Position numbers and translations under genes: made by a program. A stretch of DNA of 44,059 nucleotides from Allolucifera butyrica. Its GTDB lineage: Bacteria > Bacillota > Negativicutes > Sporomusales > UPPP01. A model generated the notes under the pieces. The model was not told where the DNA came from. It worked only from the letters and a program-made list of their open reading frames with translations, and did not search any database. Shown here one piece after another: positions 1 through 8,386 of this stretch. The stretch's first letter is position 1, and the number at the start of each line of letters is the position of its first letter. The stretch covers positions 1 to 44,059 of the forward strand of contig NZ_UPPP01000085.1 of assembly GCF_900476375.1 (NCBI RefSeq), given 5' to 3'.

Positions 1-285
1 CGCCATGTGAAGAAAATACTTAAACGACATATCATATTTGGATCGCTCGACGATGTCCACGTCAGACAGTTCGAAGATCGTTTTGAGCAGCAAATATTTA
101 AACATCCGAATCGGGTCAATCGCATTTCTGCCATTATCCAGACAATAGCGCTCTTTCAATTCCTCATACACAAAGGAGAAATCAACAAGTTCGCTGATTT
201 GTCGCAGCATATTATCCTTGGGAATAATCAAGTTATAGAGCTCTATATAGGGACTTAAAACCATGGCTTGTTGTTGTTGTATCAT
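1..285 (-). CDS. IS5/IS1182-like transposase, N-terminal part, cut by the window edge
   Basis: Reading the minus strand from an ATG at 285 gives 95 codons with no stop, running off the window start. The protein begins MIQQQQAMVLSPYIELYNL and continues through DFSFVYEELKERYCLDNGR, IDPIRMFKYLLLK and SKYDMSFKYFL. This is the N-terminal helical region (DUF772 type) of DDE transposases of the IS1182/IS5 group; the catalytic DDE part lies outside the window, so activity cannot be judged. A ribosome binding site (AGGTGAG) lies about 5 bases upstream. A hairpin at 325-372 lies just upstream and may shield the gene from outside transcription. Whether the element is intact is unknown. Confidence 0.75.
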   Translation of the reverse strand, partial: MIQQQQAMVLSPYIELYNLIIPKDNMLRQISELVDFSFVYEELKERYCLDNGRNAIDPIRMFKYLLLKTIFELSDVDIVERSKYDMSFKYFLHMA

Positions 286-324
286 TTGACTCACCTGCTC
301 CCTTTGATACCTTAATTATACAGG

Positions 325-372
325 AAAAAAGGTACAGCCTCTTCAGTTTTATTGAGAGACTATACCTTTTTT
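325..372. terminator. Hairpin upstream of the transposase, A-run and T-run at its ends
   Basis: Arms 325-342 and 355-372 pair almost perfectly, with two G-T wobble positions, around a 12-base loop. The arms end in A6/T6, so the structure reads as a bidirectional terminator. Such hairpins near insertion-sequence ends limit read-through into the transposase. It may mark the element's outer end, but no target duplication could be identified. Confidence 0.55.
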
Positions 373-654
373 AGCATCATAGGGACTTTTTCAGTGGCCT
401 CGTTTCAACATAGGGAGATTTTAAAAGGAAAAGTTTTATGCTACATTTTCGATTATATAACAGGTCTATTTGAAATGCGTTATAATATAAAATTGAGTGG
501 TTTTAGTAATACTTGCAACGAATTACTATACCATCATACGATGCCTCCTACCGTGCTTTGCAGTTTACCTTCCTAGTAAAACTAAGATAGCATTTTGGTG
601 AAGAATCGTGCACCATTTTTCATAACTATTTATGCCGCCTGCGACAGCGGCGGA
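373..654. other. No gene seen
   Basis: AT-rich stretch between the IS end and the AraC gene. Two open frames exist here (a 74-codon frame from 352 and an upstream TTG extension of the AraC frame), but neither has a convincing ribosome binding site or a recognisable sequence. It presumably holds the promoter of the AraC gene. Confidence 0.4.
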
Positions 655-666
655 ATGGAGATTATC

Positions 667-1617
667 ATGAAGAATATACGTAGATTAGACTGTAGAGATA
701 GATTAGAATATAGAGACAGATTAGAATATAAAGATGAAAGTAAAGAAGAATTGCATTCTGATTTTGAACCTGATTTTCCATATATTACTGCCTATGCTGA
801 TTTGGACAAATATGTTGGGCGACAGGTCCCATGGCATTGGCATAAGGAAGTTGAGCTTTTCTATATGGAAAAAGGATGTTTAGAATACTATACACCAAGT
901 GGAAAAATGGTTTTTCCGGCAGGTTCCGGTGGTTTTGTCAATTCAAATGTGCTGCATATGACAAAGGGTATTCAAAATACCAAGCAAATACTCCATATAT
1001 TCAACACTTCTTTAATTGGGGGTCAATATGGGAGCCTGTTAGAGCAAAAATATGTAGCTCCTATCATTACTGCACCACATATGGAAATCATTGGACTGTA
1101 TTCTCAAAATCCGAAGGAAGCAGAAATTTTAAACCTGCTATGGGAATCCTTTCAGTTATCCCCGAATGATTCTGACTATGAAATGAAGCTGCGCTCTGTG
1201 CTTTCGGAAATGTGGTGTATGCTACTCCATATTTCTGAACCACTTTGGAAACAAAAAAGCCGTGGTAATAAATCGGATGACAAGATTAAGCGAATGATGA
1301 AATATATTCAGGAACATTATACGGAAAAGATCACTATGTCAGAAATTGCAGCGGCGGCTTATATCAGTGAACGGGAATGTTTTCGGACATTCCGTCAAAA
1401 ACTGAATATGACTCCTGTGGAATACATAAAAAGTTACCGGATACAGAAAGCTTGTACCATGCTGGTAAATAATAACGAATCATTAGCATATATCAGCCAA
1501 TTCTGCGGCTTAGGAAGCAGCAGTTACTTCGGTAAAGTATTTCGTGAGTACATGGGATGTACACCGAAAGAGTACCAAAGGAAATGGCGGAATTTTGATA
1601 TAAATAGGCGGAAATAA
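667..1617 (+). CDS. AraC family transcriptional regulator
   Basis: A 316-residue regulator with a cupin-type sensing domain followed by the two helix-turn-helix motifs of the AraC/XylS family. The N-terminal half has the HWHKEVELFY cupin signature; the C-terminal 100 residues hold ITMSEIAAAAYISE and the GxGSSSYFGKVFREYMGCTPKEY block typical of the family. I chose ATG 667 because GGAG lies six bases upstream; the frame is open to a TTG at 595, but that part resembles nothing. Near the N-terminus RDRLEY occurs twice in tandem, from a short DNA duplication. It probably senses a small carbohydrate. Its distance from the inositol genes and the IS debris between them leave its target uncertain. Confidence 0.85.
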   Translation: MKNIRRLDCRDRLEYRDRLEYKDESKEELHSDFEPDFPYITAYADLDKYVGRQVPWHWHKEVELFYMEKGCLEYYTPSGKMVFPAGSGGFVNSNVLHMTKGIQNTKQILHIFNTSLIGGQYGSLLEQKYVAPIITAPHMEIIGLYSQNPKEAEILNLLWESFQLSPNDSDYEMKLRSVLSEMWCMLLHISEPLWKQKSRGNKSDDKIKRMMKYIQEHYTEKITMSEIAAAAYISERECFRTFRQKLNMTPVEYIKSYRIQKACTMLVNNNESLAYISQFCGLGSSSYFGKVFREYMGCTPKEYQRKWRNFDINRRK

Positions 1618-1746
1618 GATATATTCAAGGGGAAAACTGCACTATAATTATACTTGTAAAAAAGATGGTGCATAAATCAAATCTTGAGTCGGTCTTGCCC
1701 ATCTGATTTTACACATTAGATGATTTGGGTAGGGGAGGCAGATTCG

Positions 1747-1986
1747 ATGATAAAGCTTAATATTTTTAATATGGATGAATTCCTGAAAGTTGTGAATGAA
1801 TGTATTGGCCCTGTAAATATGCTCTCCGCTAACGGCAAAAAAATAAATATCAATAAGAATGAAACTGCTAAACTGGATTTAGAACGTAAGCATGCGGTAA
1901 ATGGAAATAGTCTTTTACTTTGCTTGGATATTCCTGAGGCAAAAGATTATTTGAATATTGTTTTCTTTTCTATAGGTGACTGTTAG
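1747..1986 (+). CDS. Small conserved-looking protein of unknown function
   Basis: A 79-residue protein starting MIKLNIFNMDEF, with GGGGAGG about eight bases before ATG 1747; the longer frame from 1720 has no such site. It has no signal peptide or membrane segment. The pattern (NVNECIGPVN-like helix, LxxNGKKININ, LDIPEAKDYLNIV) recalls small clostridial proteins sometimes mislabelled as poly-A polymerase, from memory only. It stands alone, followed by two hairpins. Function unknown. Confidence 0.6.
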   Translation: MIKLNIFNMDEFLKVVNECIGPVNMLSANGKKININKNETAKLDLERKHAVNGNSLLLCLDIPEAKDYLNIVFFSIGDC

Positions 1987-2006
1987 GCGTTTTCTGACTA
2001 TAAAGC

Positions 2007-2060
2007 AGAAAGTCAAACCCGTTATCCCACATCAAGCAGGAGAATGGGGTTGACTTTTCT
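2007..2060. terminator. Hairpin after the small protein
   Basis: Arms 2007-2020 and 2046-2060 share AGAAAGTCAA-CCC paired with GGG-TTGACTTTTCT, around a 25-base loop. It lies about 20 bases after the stop codon at 1986, so it probably terminates that transcript. Confidence 0.45.
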
Positions 2061-2201
2061 ACCCGGACGGTATAGTAAAGAGCGTTTTCTATAATTGGGG
2101 GTCACCTCACGAAACGGAATATAAAGCACGCTAAGAAAACCCTCATGCTTTCTGTGGAGAATCCGCATTATTTTCCTTGTAAAGTAAATAATAAAGCGGG
2201 C

Positions 2202-2240
2202 AAAAAGCTGACTCCTGTACTATACGGAAATCAGCTTTTT
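2202..2240 (+). terminator. Rho-independent terminator
   Basis: Arms 2202-2211 and 2231-2240 (AAAAAGCTGA / TCAGCTTTTT) with a 19-base loop and a T-run on the 3' arm. The stretch from 2061 to 2450 otherwise holds no gene that I can see. Confidence 0.55.
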
Positions 2241-2450
2241 CCTTATAGTAAAGGCCGTTGGGACTAGTTGTATATATTTTTCAATATATAGTTGGAAAGT
2301 GCCGGGATGTGGTAGTCATAACCCGGCTCCGAAAATAAAAATGATCAAATGACCCACCTTTTTTAATATTTTAATCGTGGAGAGGCGGCGTGGCAAAATA
2401 CTTATGAAGAAACGGATATAGTTGACTATAAATCTATAGAGCAAGTATAC

Positions 2451-2639
2451 TTAAATAGGAAATGTTTCTGTTTTAAGATGTGAGAAAAATGACTCTACAC
2501 AGGCAGTTTCTTTTGGAAAAGTGGCTGCCCGTAGGCACGAGTTTGTAATCATTTGTTGTACAAGTGGACGTATTGGAAACCCAGATTCGAAAGGATTAGT
2601 GTTCCAGTCACGTCTTTTTTTGTTCAGATTATTAATCAA
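2451..2639 (-). pseudogene. IS3-family transposase remnant
   Basis: On the minus strand the frame contains ACVESFFSHLKTE, the conserved catalytic-glutamate segment of IS3/IS150 OrfB transposases. The residues before it (KRNCL) appear in a neighbouring frame, with the usual aspartate-asparagine step missing, so the copy has small deletions. Sequence after KTE does not continue the family pattern. It is a dead fragment between the two AraC genes. Confidence 0.6.
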
Positions 2640-2825
2640 CGCAAGGGATATTTATTTTCAAAAAGAGGCACTGTTTTTTCGGAGAATGGATTATACCCAG
2701 GCGCTTTTATGGGGCAATAAGTTCTATTTCTGATTCAAATGGTTTTTAAAAATTGCTGAAGAGAATTATTGTTACAATTTTAATAAGGTTATGGGAATTT
2801 CATTAAAGCGAAAGAGGGTGCTGCC

Positions 2826-3692
2826 ATGATACAATGTTTCATGAAATCAGACTACACAGTAAATTTCTCAAATGGGAATCTGCCTCGCTTGTTTTCGGCC
2901 AGCAAAATAGATTCTAGTTATAGTATCTATCCGCGCATATTGCATAAACATGAAAACATGCTGGAAATTTTGTTAGTACGAAGTGGTAGTGGAGTCTATA
3001 TTGTAGATGAAAAGCGTTATTCTATTCAAAAAGGCGATATTATCATTTGCAATTGTAACGTTCTACATGACGAAGACCCTTCCCAAAGTAAAAATCTGAA
3101 CACCTATTGCTGTACATTAACTGATGTACACATTCCTGGATTAGATAAAAACTGTCTGATCCATAAAACGGCTTGTCCGATTATACACAGCAATGAATTG
3201 TTTGAACCTCTGGAAAATTTGATGGGTATGATTTATTTCTTACTGGCATCTGATATAGAGAAAATGGAGGAAACCTGCTCTTATCTTGCTGTTTCTTTAG
3301 TTGCTATGATGATTCAGATCATCCGCAAAACTGAAATAGAAGACTCAGCAAAGAGAGGCCCGTCCGAACTGTTGGGCATCCGTATCAAGCAGTATATTGA
3401 TACTCATTACGATGAGCCGCTTACTTTACAATCTATTAGCGATGTAATGCATATCAATCCTTATTATCTGGCACATGTATTTAAAGATACAATAGGCTAT
3501 TCTCCTATGCAATATATCATACGTCGCCGCATTGGTGAGGCTCAGAGCCTGCTGATTACCACAAAGTATTCCATAACGCAGATTGCCAATATCGTCGGCT
3601 ATGACAATCCCAATCATTTTAATATTCTTTTTAACAAATATGTTGGTATGCCTCCCAGCAAATATCGTAATTCATATATCAAAAAAAAGTAA
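2826..3692 (+). CDS. AraC family transcriptional regulator, probable regulator of the inositol island
   Basis: A 288-residue protein. Residues of about 30-95 form a cupin sensing domain (LHKHENMLEILLV, GDIIICNCNVLHDED); the last 100 residues hold two helix-turn-helix motifs (LTLQSISDVMHINPYYLAHVFK and ITQIANIVGYDNPNHF). The start ATG follows GAGGGTG at a short distance. It is the nearest regulator to the inositol genes, reads in the same direction, and is separated from them only by the TSUP permease. I infer that it senses inositol or an early product and acts on the region upstream of 4976, where a direct repeat occurs. Family assignment is firm; ligand and targets are not. Confidence 0.87.
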   Translation: MIQCFMKSDYTVNFSNGNLPRLFSASKIDSSYSIYPRILHKHENMLEILLVRSGSGVYIVDEKRYSIQKGDIIICNCNVLHDEDPSQSKNLNTYCCTLTDVHIPGLDKNCLIHKTACPIIHSNELFEPLENLMGMIYFLLASDIEKMEETCSYLAVSLVAMMIQIIRKTEIEDSAKRGPSELLGIRIKQYIDTHYDEPLTLQSISDVMHINPYYLAHVFKDTIGYSPMQYIIRRRIGEAQSLLITTKYSITQIANIVGYDNPNHFNILFNKYVGMPPSKYRNSYIKKK

Positions 3693-3888
3693 ATCGCAAG
3701 ATTAGCTATATATTTATTGCAACCTTTCCGGATGCTAATGAACTAGCCGGAAATTCCAGCAGGATTTGTATAGCGCTAATAAAATTCCATTGTATAATAA
3801 AAATATATAGTCAGCTTGTTGTATATTGACGCTGTTTGCAAAAATATTTTGATAAACTCATAGATTTCTATGCATCTGGGAGTTTACT

Positions 3889-4629
3889 ATGACGGTATCT
3901 CTTGCTGTTTATTTATTTATTATACAATTTCTATCTTTTATTATTAAAGGGTTGGCCGGTTTCGGCAATCCGTTACTTTCTAATCCCTTAATGGCGATGC
4001 GACTGGACAATAAGGTGATTACGCCGGCAAATTTAATTTTGGATATGCTGGTTAATGCCTACATCGTCTGGAAAAACCGCAAAGCGTTTGAGTTGAAGAT
4101 TGCCTTGCCGGTAGCTGTGTGGATTATGCTTGGCGTGATTCCCGGTACCCTATTTTTAAAATTAGGTTCTCCCTGGGTAATCAAGGTACTTTTGGGGATA
4201 TTGATTATTGGCTTGGGCGTAGAAATGGCAACGCGGAACAGTGGTCAGAATGTTAAATCGAATGTTTTCATCAGGAATATAGTCTCAGTTTCCTCCGGCA
4301 TAATGGCCGGGTTGTTTGGAATTAATATGCTGTTTTTGTCTTATCTTGAGCGAGTCAGTGTCGAAAGACAGCAATTTCGCAGCAATATCTGTTTCGTTTT
4401 TTTGATAGAAAATATATTTCGCAGTATGTTATACGTAGTGAACGATATGTTCACTACGTATTCATTACAAATCGTATTAATTTCCGTTCCCGCCGCTATA
4501 CTTGGTGTGTGGTGTGGCAGCCGGATCGATAAATCTATGCAGGAGCATTCAGTTAAGAAATTAATTATCGGGATTTTTATCCTTGGAGGCATCAGTATCT
4601 TAATTAAAGCATTGATTTTTCGGTCATAA
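3889..4629 (+). CDS. TSUP (TauE/SafE) family membrane permease
   Basis: A 246-residue, very hydrophobic protein with about eight membrane segments and the family pattern IIKGLAGFGNPLLSNPLM near the N-terminus, echoed by SSGIMAGLFGINMLFL in the second half. Members move organosulfur compounds, sulfite or organic acids. The start ATG follows GGGAG. It sits between the AraC gene and the inositol catabolic genes and is followed by a 61-base palindrome. Export or uptake of an organic acid linked to inositol breakdown is possible but only suggested by position. A second TSUP gene lies at 35891. Confidence 0.8.
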   Translation: MTVSLAVYLFIIQFLSFIIKGLAGFGNPLLSNPLMAMRLDNKVITPANLILDMLVNAYIVWKNRKAFELKIALPVAVWIMLGVIPGTLFLKLGSPWVIKVLLGILIIGLGVEMATRNSGQNVKSNVFIRNIVSVSSGIMAGLFGINMLFLSYLERVSVERQQFRSNICFVFLIENIFRSMLYVVNDMFTTYSLQIVLISVPAAILGVWCGSRIDKSMQEHSVKKLIIGIFILGGISILIKALIFRS

Positions 4630-4669
4630 AATAGTACTAGGCATACAGAATTTTAGAAAATATGGCAGG

Positions 4670-4730
4670 CCGAAAGAAATGGAGGCATTACCAGACCGTA
4701 CTGGTCTGGTAATGCCTCCATTTCTTTCGG
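4670..4730. terminator. 61-base palindrome with 28-bp perfect arms
   Basis: Arms 4670-4697 and 4703-4730 are exact reverse complements around a five-base loop. It starts 40 bases after the TSUP stop codon. There is no T-run, so it may be a bidirectional terminator, an RNA stability element or a miniature mobile element. Confidence 0.6.
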
Positions 4731-4801
4731 CGTATTTGGCACGGATAAATCAGATTTTGATGATGAATTTTGCAGCGTAAAAATTTTAATAGCAAGATTA
4801 T

Positions 4802-4862
4802 TTAGAAACTGTAGAAATAAAAATAAGTAAATTATTTAATAGGTTTTAACCAATTAGAAACT
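4802..4862. promoter_or_regulatory. Possible regulator site: direct repeat upstream of iolM
   Basis: TTAGAAACTG occurs at 4802-4811 and again at 4853-4862, 51 bases apart, in the AT-rich leader before the inositol genes. AraC-family proteins bind direct repeats, and 51 bases is about five helical turns. A short inverted repeat (CTAGAA / TTCTAG) lies further down near 4893-4913. The stretch 4731-4975 holds no gene; it is the expected promoter region of module A. The function is inferred from pattern and position. Confidence 0.3.
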
Positions 4863-4975
4863 GAGATAATTATGAGAATTATATGAAATTACTAGAAAAG
4901 CAAGAATTCTAGAGAAAAATATTAAGAATAAACTTACAATTCAAGTATGAGTTGGAGCTAAAAAGGAGGACAACA

Positions 4976-6148
4976 ATGAGAGCTTTTTATGTTGAAGCAG
5001 ACTGGGCTCCTAAGGACGGATACCAGCTGTCCGAGCGTGAACGAAGCACTAAGCGGGCGCTGAGAGGTAATTCCATTTGGAAAAATATTAGAGGGTCGGT
5101 GGTTGATCGTCCTATACCCGAATATAACGACGATCAAGTATTGATCAAAGTCGGAGCGGCAGGTATCTGCGGCACGGATGCACATCTTCTGCGCCAAGAT
5201 GAGAAGGGCTATTCCCAATATGACGGTCATTCTAAGTATCCGATTATCACGGGACACGAATTTTCCGGAGAAATCATTGAAGTTGGTAAAAACGTCAAAA
5301 AATTAAAAGTTGGCGATTTGGTCAGTGTGGAATCCATGCATTGGTGTGGCGAATGCGACGCTTGCCGCCGCGGCATGTTCAATCAATGCAAGGATTTGGA
5401 GGAACCGGGACTTACCTATGATGGTGGTTTTGCCGAATATGCCGCTATAAAAGCAAAGTATTGTTATCCACTTAATGATATTGTTAATTATTATGGTGAT
5501 AAAATGACGGCGCTTGAACTGGGAGCAATGATTGAACCGACAGGCGTTGCCTATAACGGACTGTTTGTACGCGGCGGTGGTATCCGTCCTGGCGGGCATG
5601 TAGCGGTGTTTGGCGCAGGTCCGATTGGGCTTGCAGCAATTTCACTTATGAAAACGGCAGGCGCAGCAAAGCTAATCTGCTTTGAAAGTATTCCTGAACG
5701 GATAGAGCTGGCTAAACAATGTGGTGCCGACGTAGTTTATAATCCGCTGCAGTTTAAATCAGCGGATGAGCAGGCGCAATTGCTTATGGAAATCACCAAT
5801 GGAACAGGAATTTCGTTGTTTGCCGAATGTGCGGGGGCAACGAAATATACGTACCCAGTGATGGGAAAGGCGCTAGCCATCGGTGCTAAGACCGTGCAAA
5901 TCGGGCATACCATTGGCATTACGCCGGTTGATATCTTTAACTGGCAATGGAATGCAGCTGCCATCAGCGGCTCTAACGGGCAATCCGGGCAAGGAATTTA
6001 TCCTGATGTCATTGCATTAATGGCGGCGGGGCGCATTGATATGCGCAAGATGGTTACGGGGCGCTATCATCTGGAAGATATTAAAAAAGGAATGGAGATT
6101 ACGGCTGGTAAGGTTTTGGTTTCAACCGCATATGCGAAACGGACTTAA
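4976..6148 (+). CDS. iolM: Scyllo-inosose 3-dehydrogenase, Thermotoga IolM type
   Basis: A 390-residue zinc-dependent medium-chain dehydrogenase. Catalytic zinc ligands are Cys65 (AAGICGTDAH) and His94 (GHEFSG); the structural zinc is held by Cys124, 127, 130 and 138; the Rossmann motif GAGPIG is at 213-218. The N-terminus (MRAFYVEADWAPKDGY, then TKRALRGN) is longer than in ordinary alcohol dehydrogenases and matches my memory of Thermotoga maritima TM0412 (IolM), which oxidises 2-keto-myo-inositol to a diketo-inositol with NAD. ATG 4976 is preferred over the TTG at 4952 because AAAAGGAGG lies just before it. It heads module A and is followed directly by iolN, the next enzyme of that pathway. 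A general polyol dehydrogenase role is the alternative. Confidence 0.8.
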   Translation: MRAFYVEADWAPKDGYQLSERERSTKRALRGNSIWKNIRGSVVDRPIPEYNDDQVLIKVGAAGICGTDAHLLRQDEKGYSQYDGHSKYPIITGHEFSGEIIEVGKNVKKLKVGDLVSVESMHWCGECDACRRGMFNQCKDLEEPGLTYDGGFAEYAAIKAKYCYPLNDIVNYYGDKMTALELGAMIEPTGVAYNGLFVRGGGIRPGGHVAVFGAGPIGLAAISLMKTAGAAKLICFESIPERIELAKQCGADVVYNPLQFKSADEQAQLLMEITNGTGISLFAECAGATKYTYPVMGKALAIGAKTVQIGHTIGITPVDIFNWQWNAAAISGSNGQSGQGIYPDVIALMAAGRIDMRKMVTGRYHLEDIKKGMEITAGKVLVSTAYAKRT

Positions 6149-6178
6149 AAGATAAAAATAAACTAGGAGGAATGAAAA

Positions 6179-7138
6179 ATGGCAAAATGGCAAATACCCG
6201 CAAAAGGCGGCAATATGGAAGCTGATAATGGAATCTATTATCAGAATATGACTAACAGGGAGGTGGAGGAAAGACTAAAAAAGAACGACGTAATTTTGAT
6301 TCCAGTCGGTTCTACAGAAAACCATGGGCCCAATTCCCCTTACGGCGAAGATACCTACCTTGATACCCGCCTTTGCGAACAAGTAGCGAAAGCAACCGGT
6401 TGTACAGTAGCACAGCCAATATGGTACGGTTCACATCCTTATCATCATCTGGGTATGCCCGGCACCATAATGATACCGGAAGAAACGCTGGCGGATTACC
6501 TTTGCTATGTATTCGCCGGATTCTGGAATACCGGTTTTCGAAAGATGATCGTTGTCAATGGTCATGGACAAGATTATGTAATTCCATTGGCAATTCATAA
6601 ATTTGGTAAAAAATTTCAAGTTCCCGGTATTGTTTTATATGTTCACTTCTGGAATTGCGCTAAAGAACAACTGGATGTCAAAGAAAATGGCGGCCCTTAT
6701 AATACGCCATTTATTCATGCCGATGAAGTGGAACAATCATGGTCATTGGCATTATTCCCTGAATTCTGCAAACAGGAATATGCGGTTAAAACCAAACCTT
6801 CGCCGATGTTGCCACCGGGACATATCAATAATTCAGCCGAACGTGGCGTAGGCCCAATCAAATGGTACAATGCCTACGGTTCGGTAGGTATGGAATGCAT
6901 CTGTACGCCGGAAGGTGTAATCGGTGATCCTACGCAGGCAGATGCCGAAAAAGCACGCGAAGGTGTGGAAAGGACGTTGAATTACTTGGAAAAGCTGGTA
7001 AATGATATTTTGGAGAAATATCCGGCAGGTAAGCTTCCCCCTATTGAAAAAGTAACCCAGCGCAAACGGGAAGACATCGAAGCCGTTATTAAAGGCCCGA
7101 CGAAAGGTGGCCGTCATATTTATACATTGACCTATTAA
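6179..7138 (+). CDS. iolN: 3-Dehydro-scyllo-inosose hydrolase, creatininase family
   Basis: A 319-residue member of the creatininase amidohydrolase fold. Metal-site residues visible are Glu47 and His49 (STENHGPN), Asp58 (GEDTY), His129 (NGHGQD) and the HADEVE segment at 180-185. The blocks WYGSHPYHHLGMPGTI, FWNTGFRK and TPFIHADEVEQSWSLALFPEF match the Thermotoga IolN (TM0413) protein as I remember it. IolN cleaves the ring of 3-dehydro-scyllo-inosose, giving 5-dehydro-L-gluconate. The start follows AGGAGG by eight bases. Placement just after iolM and before iolO supports the assignment strongly; other creatininase-family members act on amides or lactones, and no such pathway surrounds it. Confidence 0.82.
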   Translation: MAKWQIPAKGGNMEADNGIYYQNMTNREVEERLKKNDVILIPVGSTENHGPNSPYGEDTYLDTRLCEQVAKATGCTVAQPIWYGSHPYHHLGMPGTIMIPEETLADYLCYVFAGFWNTGFRKMIVVNGHGQDYVIPLAIHKFGKKFQVPGIVLYVHFWNCAKEQLDVKENGGPYNTPFIHADEVEQSWSLALFPEFCKQEYAVKTKPSPMLPPGHINNSAERGVGPIKWYNAYGSVGMECICTPEGVIGDPTQADAEKAREGVERTLNYLEKLVNDILEKYPAGKLPPIEKVTQRKREDIEAVIKGPTKGGRHIYTLTY

Positions 7139-7203
7139 TGTTTGACTTTTCCATTGTAACCCAATTATATTCTATAAACTTAAGAGAAAAGGGGATATGA
7201 GTA

Positions 7204-8277
7204 ATGAAAAACCGTCCAACAAAATGCAAAGCTGCCTTTATGTATGGTCCTGAAGATTTAAGGATTGAAGACTTAGAGTTGCCGCCATTACAGCCCAACC
7301 AGGTGCTGATTAAACTTAAAGCCTGTGGCATCTGCGGCTCTGATGTTGAATGCTATGAGGGCAAATCTGCCGAGGGTCGTTACGATATAGCACCGTATGT
7401 ACCTGGTCATGAATGGGCTGGGCAGGTTGCCGAAATTGGCAGTGCTGTAACCTCAATGAAAGTGGGTAATAAAGTCGTTGGGGACTGCGTATTACCTTGT
7501 AACAACTGTGCGAATTGTAAAGATGGCAAAATGCCCTCCGCTTGCCTGAATATGCGTGAACTTGGCTTTCGCCCGGATTCTCCCGGCGGTTGGGGCGAAT
7601 ATATGATTTTGGAAGAACAATATACCCATGTAATTCCTGATGACTGGGACTATGAATTGGGTGCTTGGGTAGAAACTTTCAATGTTGGTTATTGGGGCGT
7701 CTGGGGCAACGGTTGCAATCCCGATGCTTCCGACGATGTTGCCATCATTGGCGCAGGGCCGATCGGTATGTGTGCGGCAATGGTTTGTGCGACTTCTGGC
7801 GCGAATGTTATTGTCATCGATCCCCTGGAAAAGAGACGGCAGAATATTTTGAATTATGGTGCGAATTATGTAGTCGATCCGACTGCCGGCAATGTGGAAG
7901 AAAAATTAAAAGAATTGACTAACGGCCGCGGTCCCTCTGTAGTTATTGAATGTTCCGGCAATGACATTGGTATTGCTTCTTTGTTTGATATTGCAGGTCA
8001 TTCAGCCCGCGTTGGCTTAATAGGGCATTCTATCGGACGTAAAGTTCCCGTAGAAATAGGAAAAACCATCTGGAAAACGCTTCGGCTTTCCGGTTCCGGC
8101 GGTACGAATAAATGGTTCCCTAAGACGATTCGGTTTATGTCTCGTATCAAAAACAAATATGATTTCGCCGCCTTGAATTCTCACCATTATGATTTTCTTG
8201 ATTTGGACAAGGCTCTGGAGCTTGCCTGCCACCATAAAGATATCGCCCGCAAGGTAATGTTGACATTTAAAGATTAA
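7204..8277 (+). CDS. Zinc-dependent polyol dehydrogenase (MDR family), substrate unknown
   Basis: A 357-residue zinc dehydrogenase of the sorbitol/threonine dehydrogenase type. Catalytic zinc ligands are Cys44 (ACGICGSD) and His69 (GHEWAG); the structural zinc uses Cys99, 102, 105 and 114; the nucleotide motif GAGPIG is at 183-188. It lies between iolN and iolO, 65 bases after iolN. In Thermotoga no second zinc dehydrogenase sits inside the inositol set, so its step is open. It could oxidise a different inositol isomer, or reduce 5-dehydro-L-gluconate or D-tagaturonate after ring opening, since it resembles L-idonate 5-dehydrogenase in layout. Family certain; substrate inferred only from neighbours. 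Confidence 0.8.
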   Translation: MKNRPTKCKAAFMYGPEDLRIEDLELPPLQPNQVLIKLKACGICGSDVECYEGKSAEGRYDIAPYVPGHEWAGQVAEIGSAVTSMKVGNKVVGDCVLPCNNCANCKDGKMPSACLNMRELGFRPDSPGGWGEYMILEEQYTHVIPDDWDYELGAWVETFNVGYWGVWGNGCNPDASDDVAIIGAGPIGMCAAMVCATSGANVIVIDPLEKRRQNILNYGANYVVDPTAGNVEEKLKELTNGRGPSVVIECSGNDIGIASLFDIAGHSARVGLIGHSIGRKVPVEIGKTIWKTLRLSGSGGTNKWFPKTIRFMSRIKNKYDFAALNSHHYDFLDLDKALELACHHKDIARKVMLTFKD

Positions 8278-8307
8278 GCCGGTCCACTGAGCCTCATTAT
8301 AAAACTA

Positions 8308-8349
8308 TATACGGAAAAGGTGATCGCTATGCATCACCTTTTCCGTATA
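8308..8349. terminator. Hairpin between the second dehydrogenase and iolO
   Basis: Arms 8308-8324 and 8333-8349 are perfect 17-bp complements around an eight-base loop, with no T-run. It lies in the 109-base gap before iolO, so it may lower expression of downstream genes or protect the 3' end of the upstream message. Confidence 0.5.
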
Positions 8350-8386
8350 ATCAAACATAAAACTGTTTAGAGAAAGGAGTTTAATA

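Noticed and set aside
352..576. 74-codon plus-strand frame
   Set aside because: It overlaps the IS hairpin, has no ribosome binding site and no recognisable sequence.
595..666. Upstream extension of the first AraC frame from a TTG at 595
   Set aside because: No ribosome binding site fits, and the added residues match no AraC N-terminus; ATG 667 has GGAG at good spacing.
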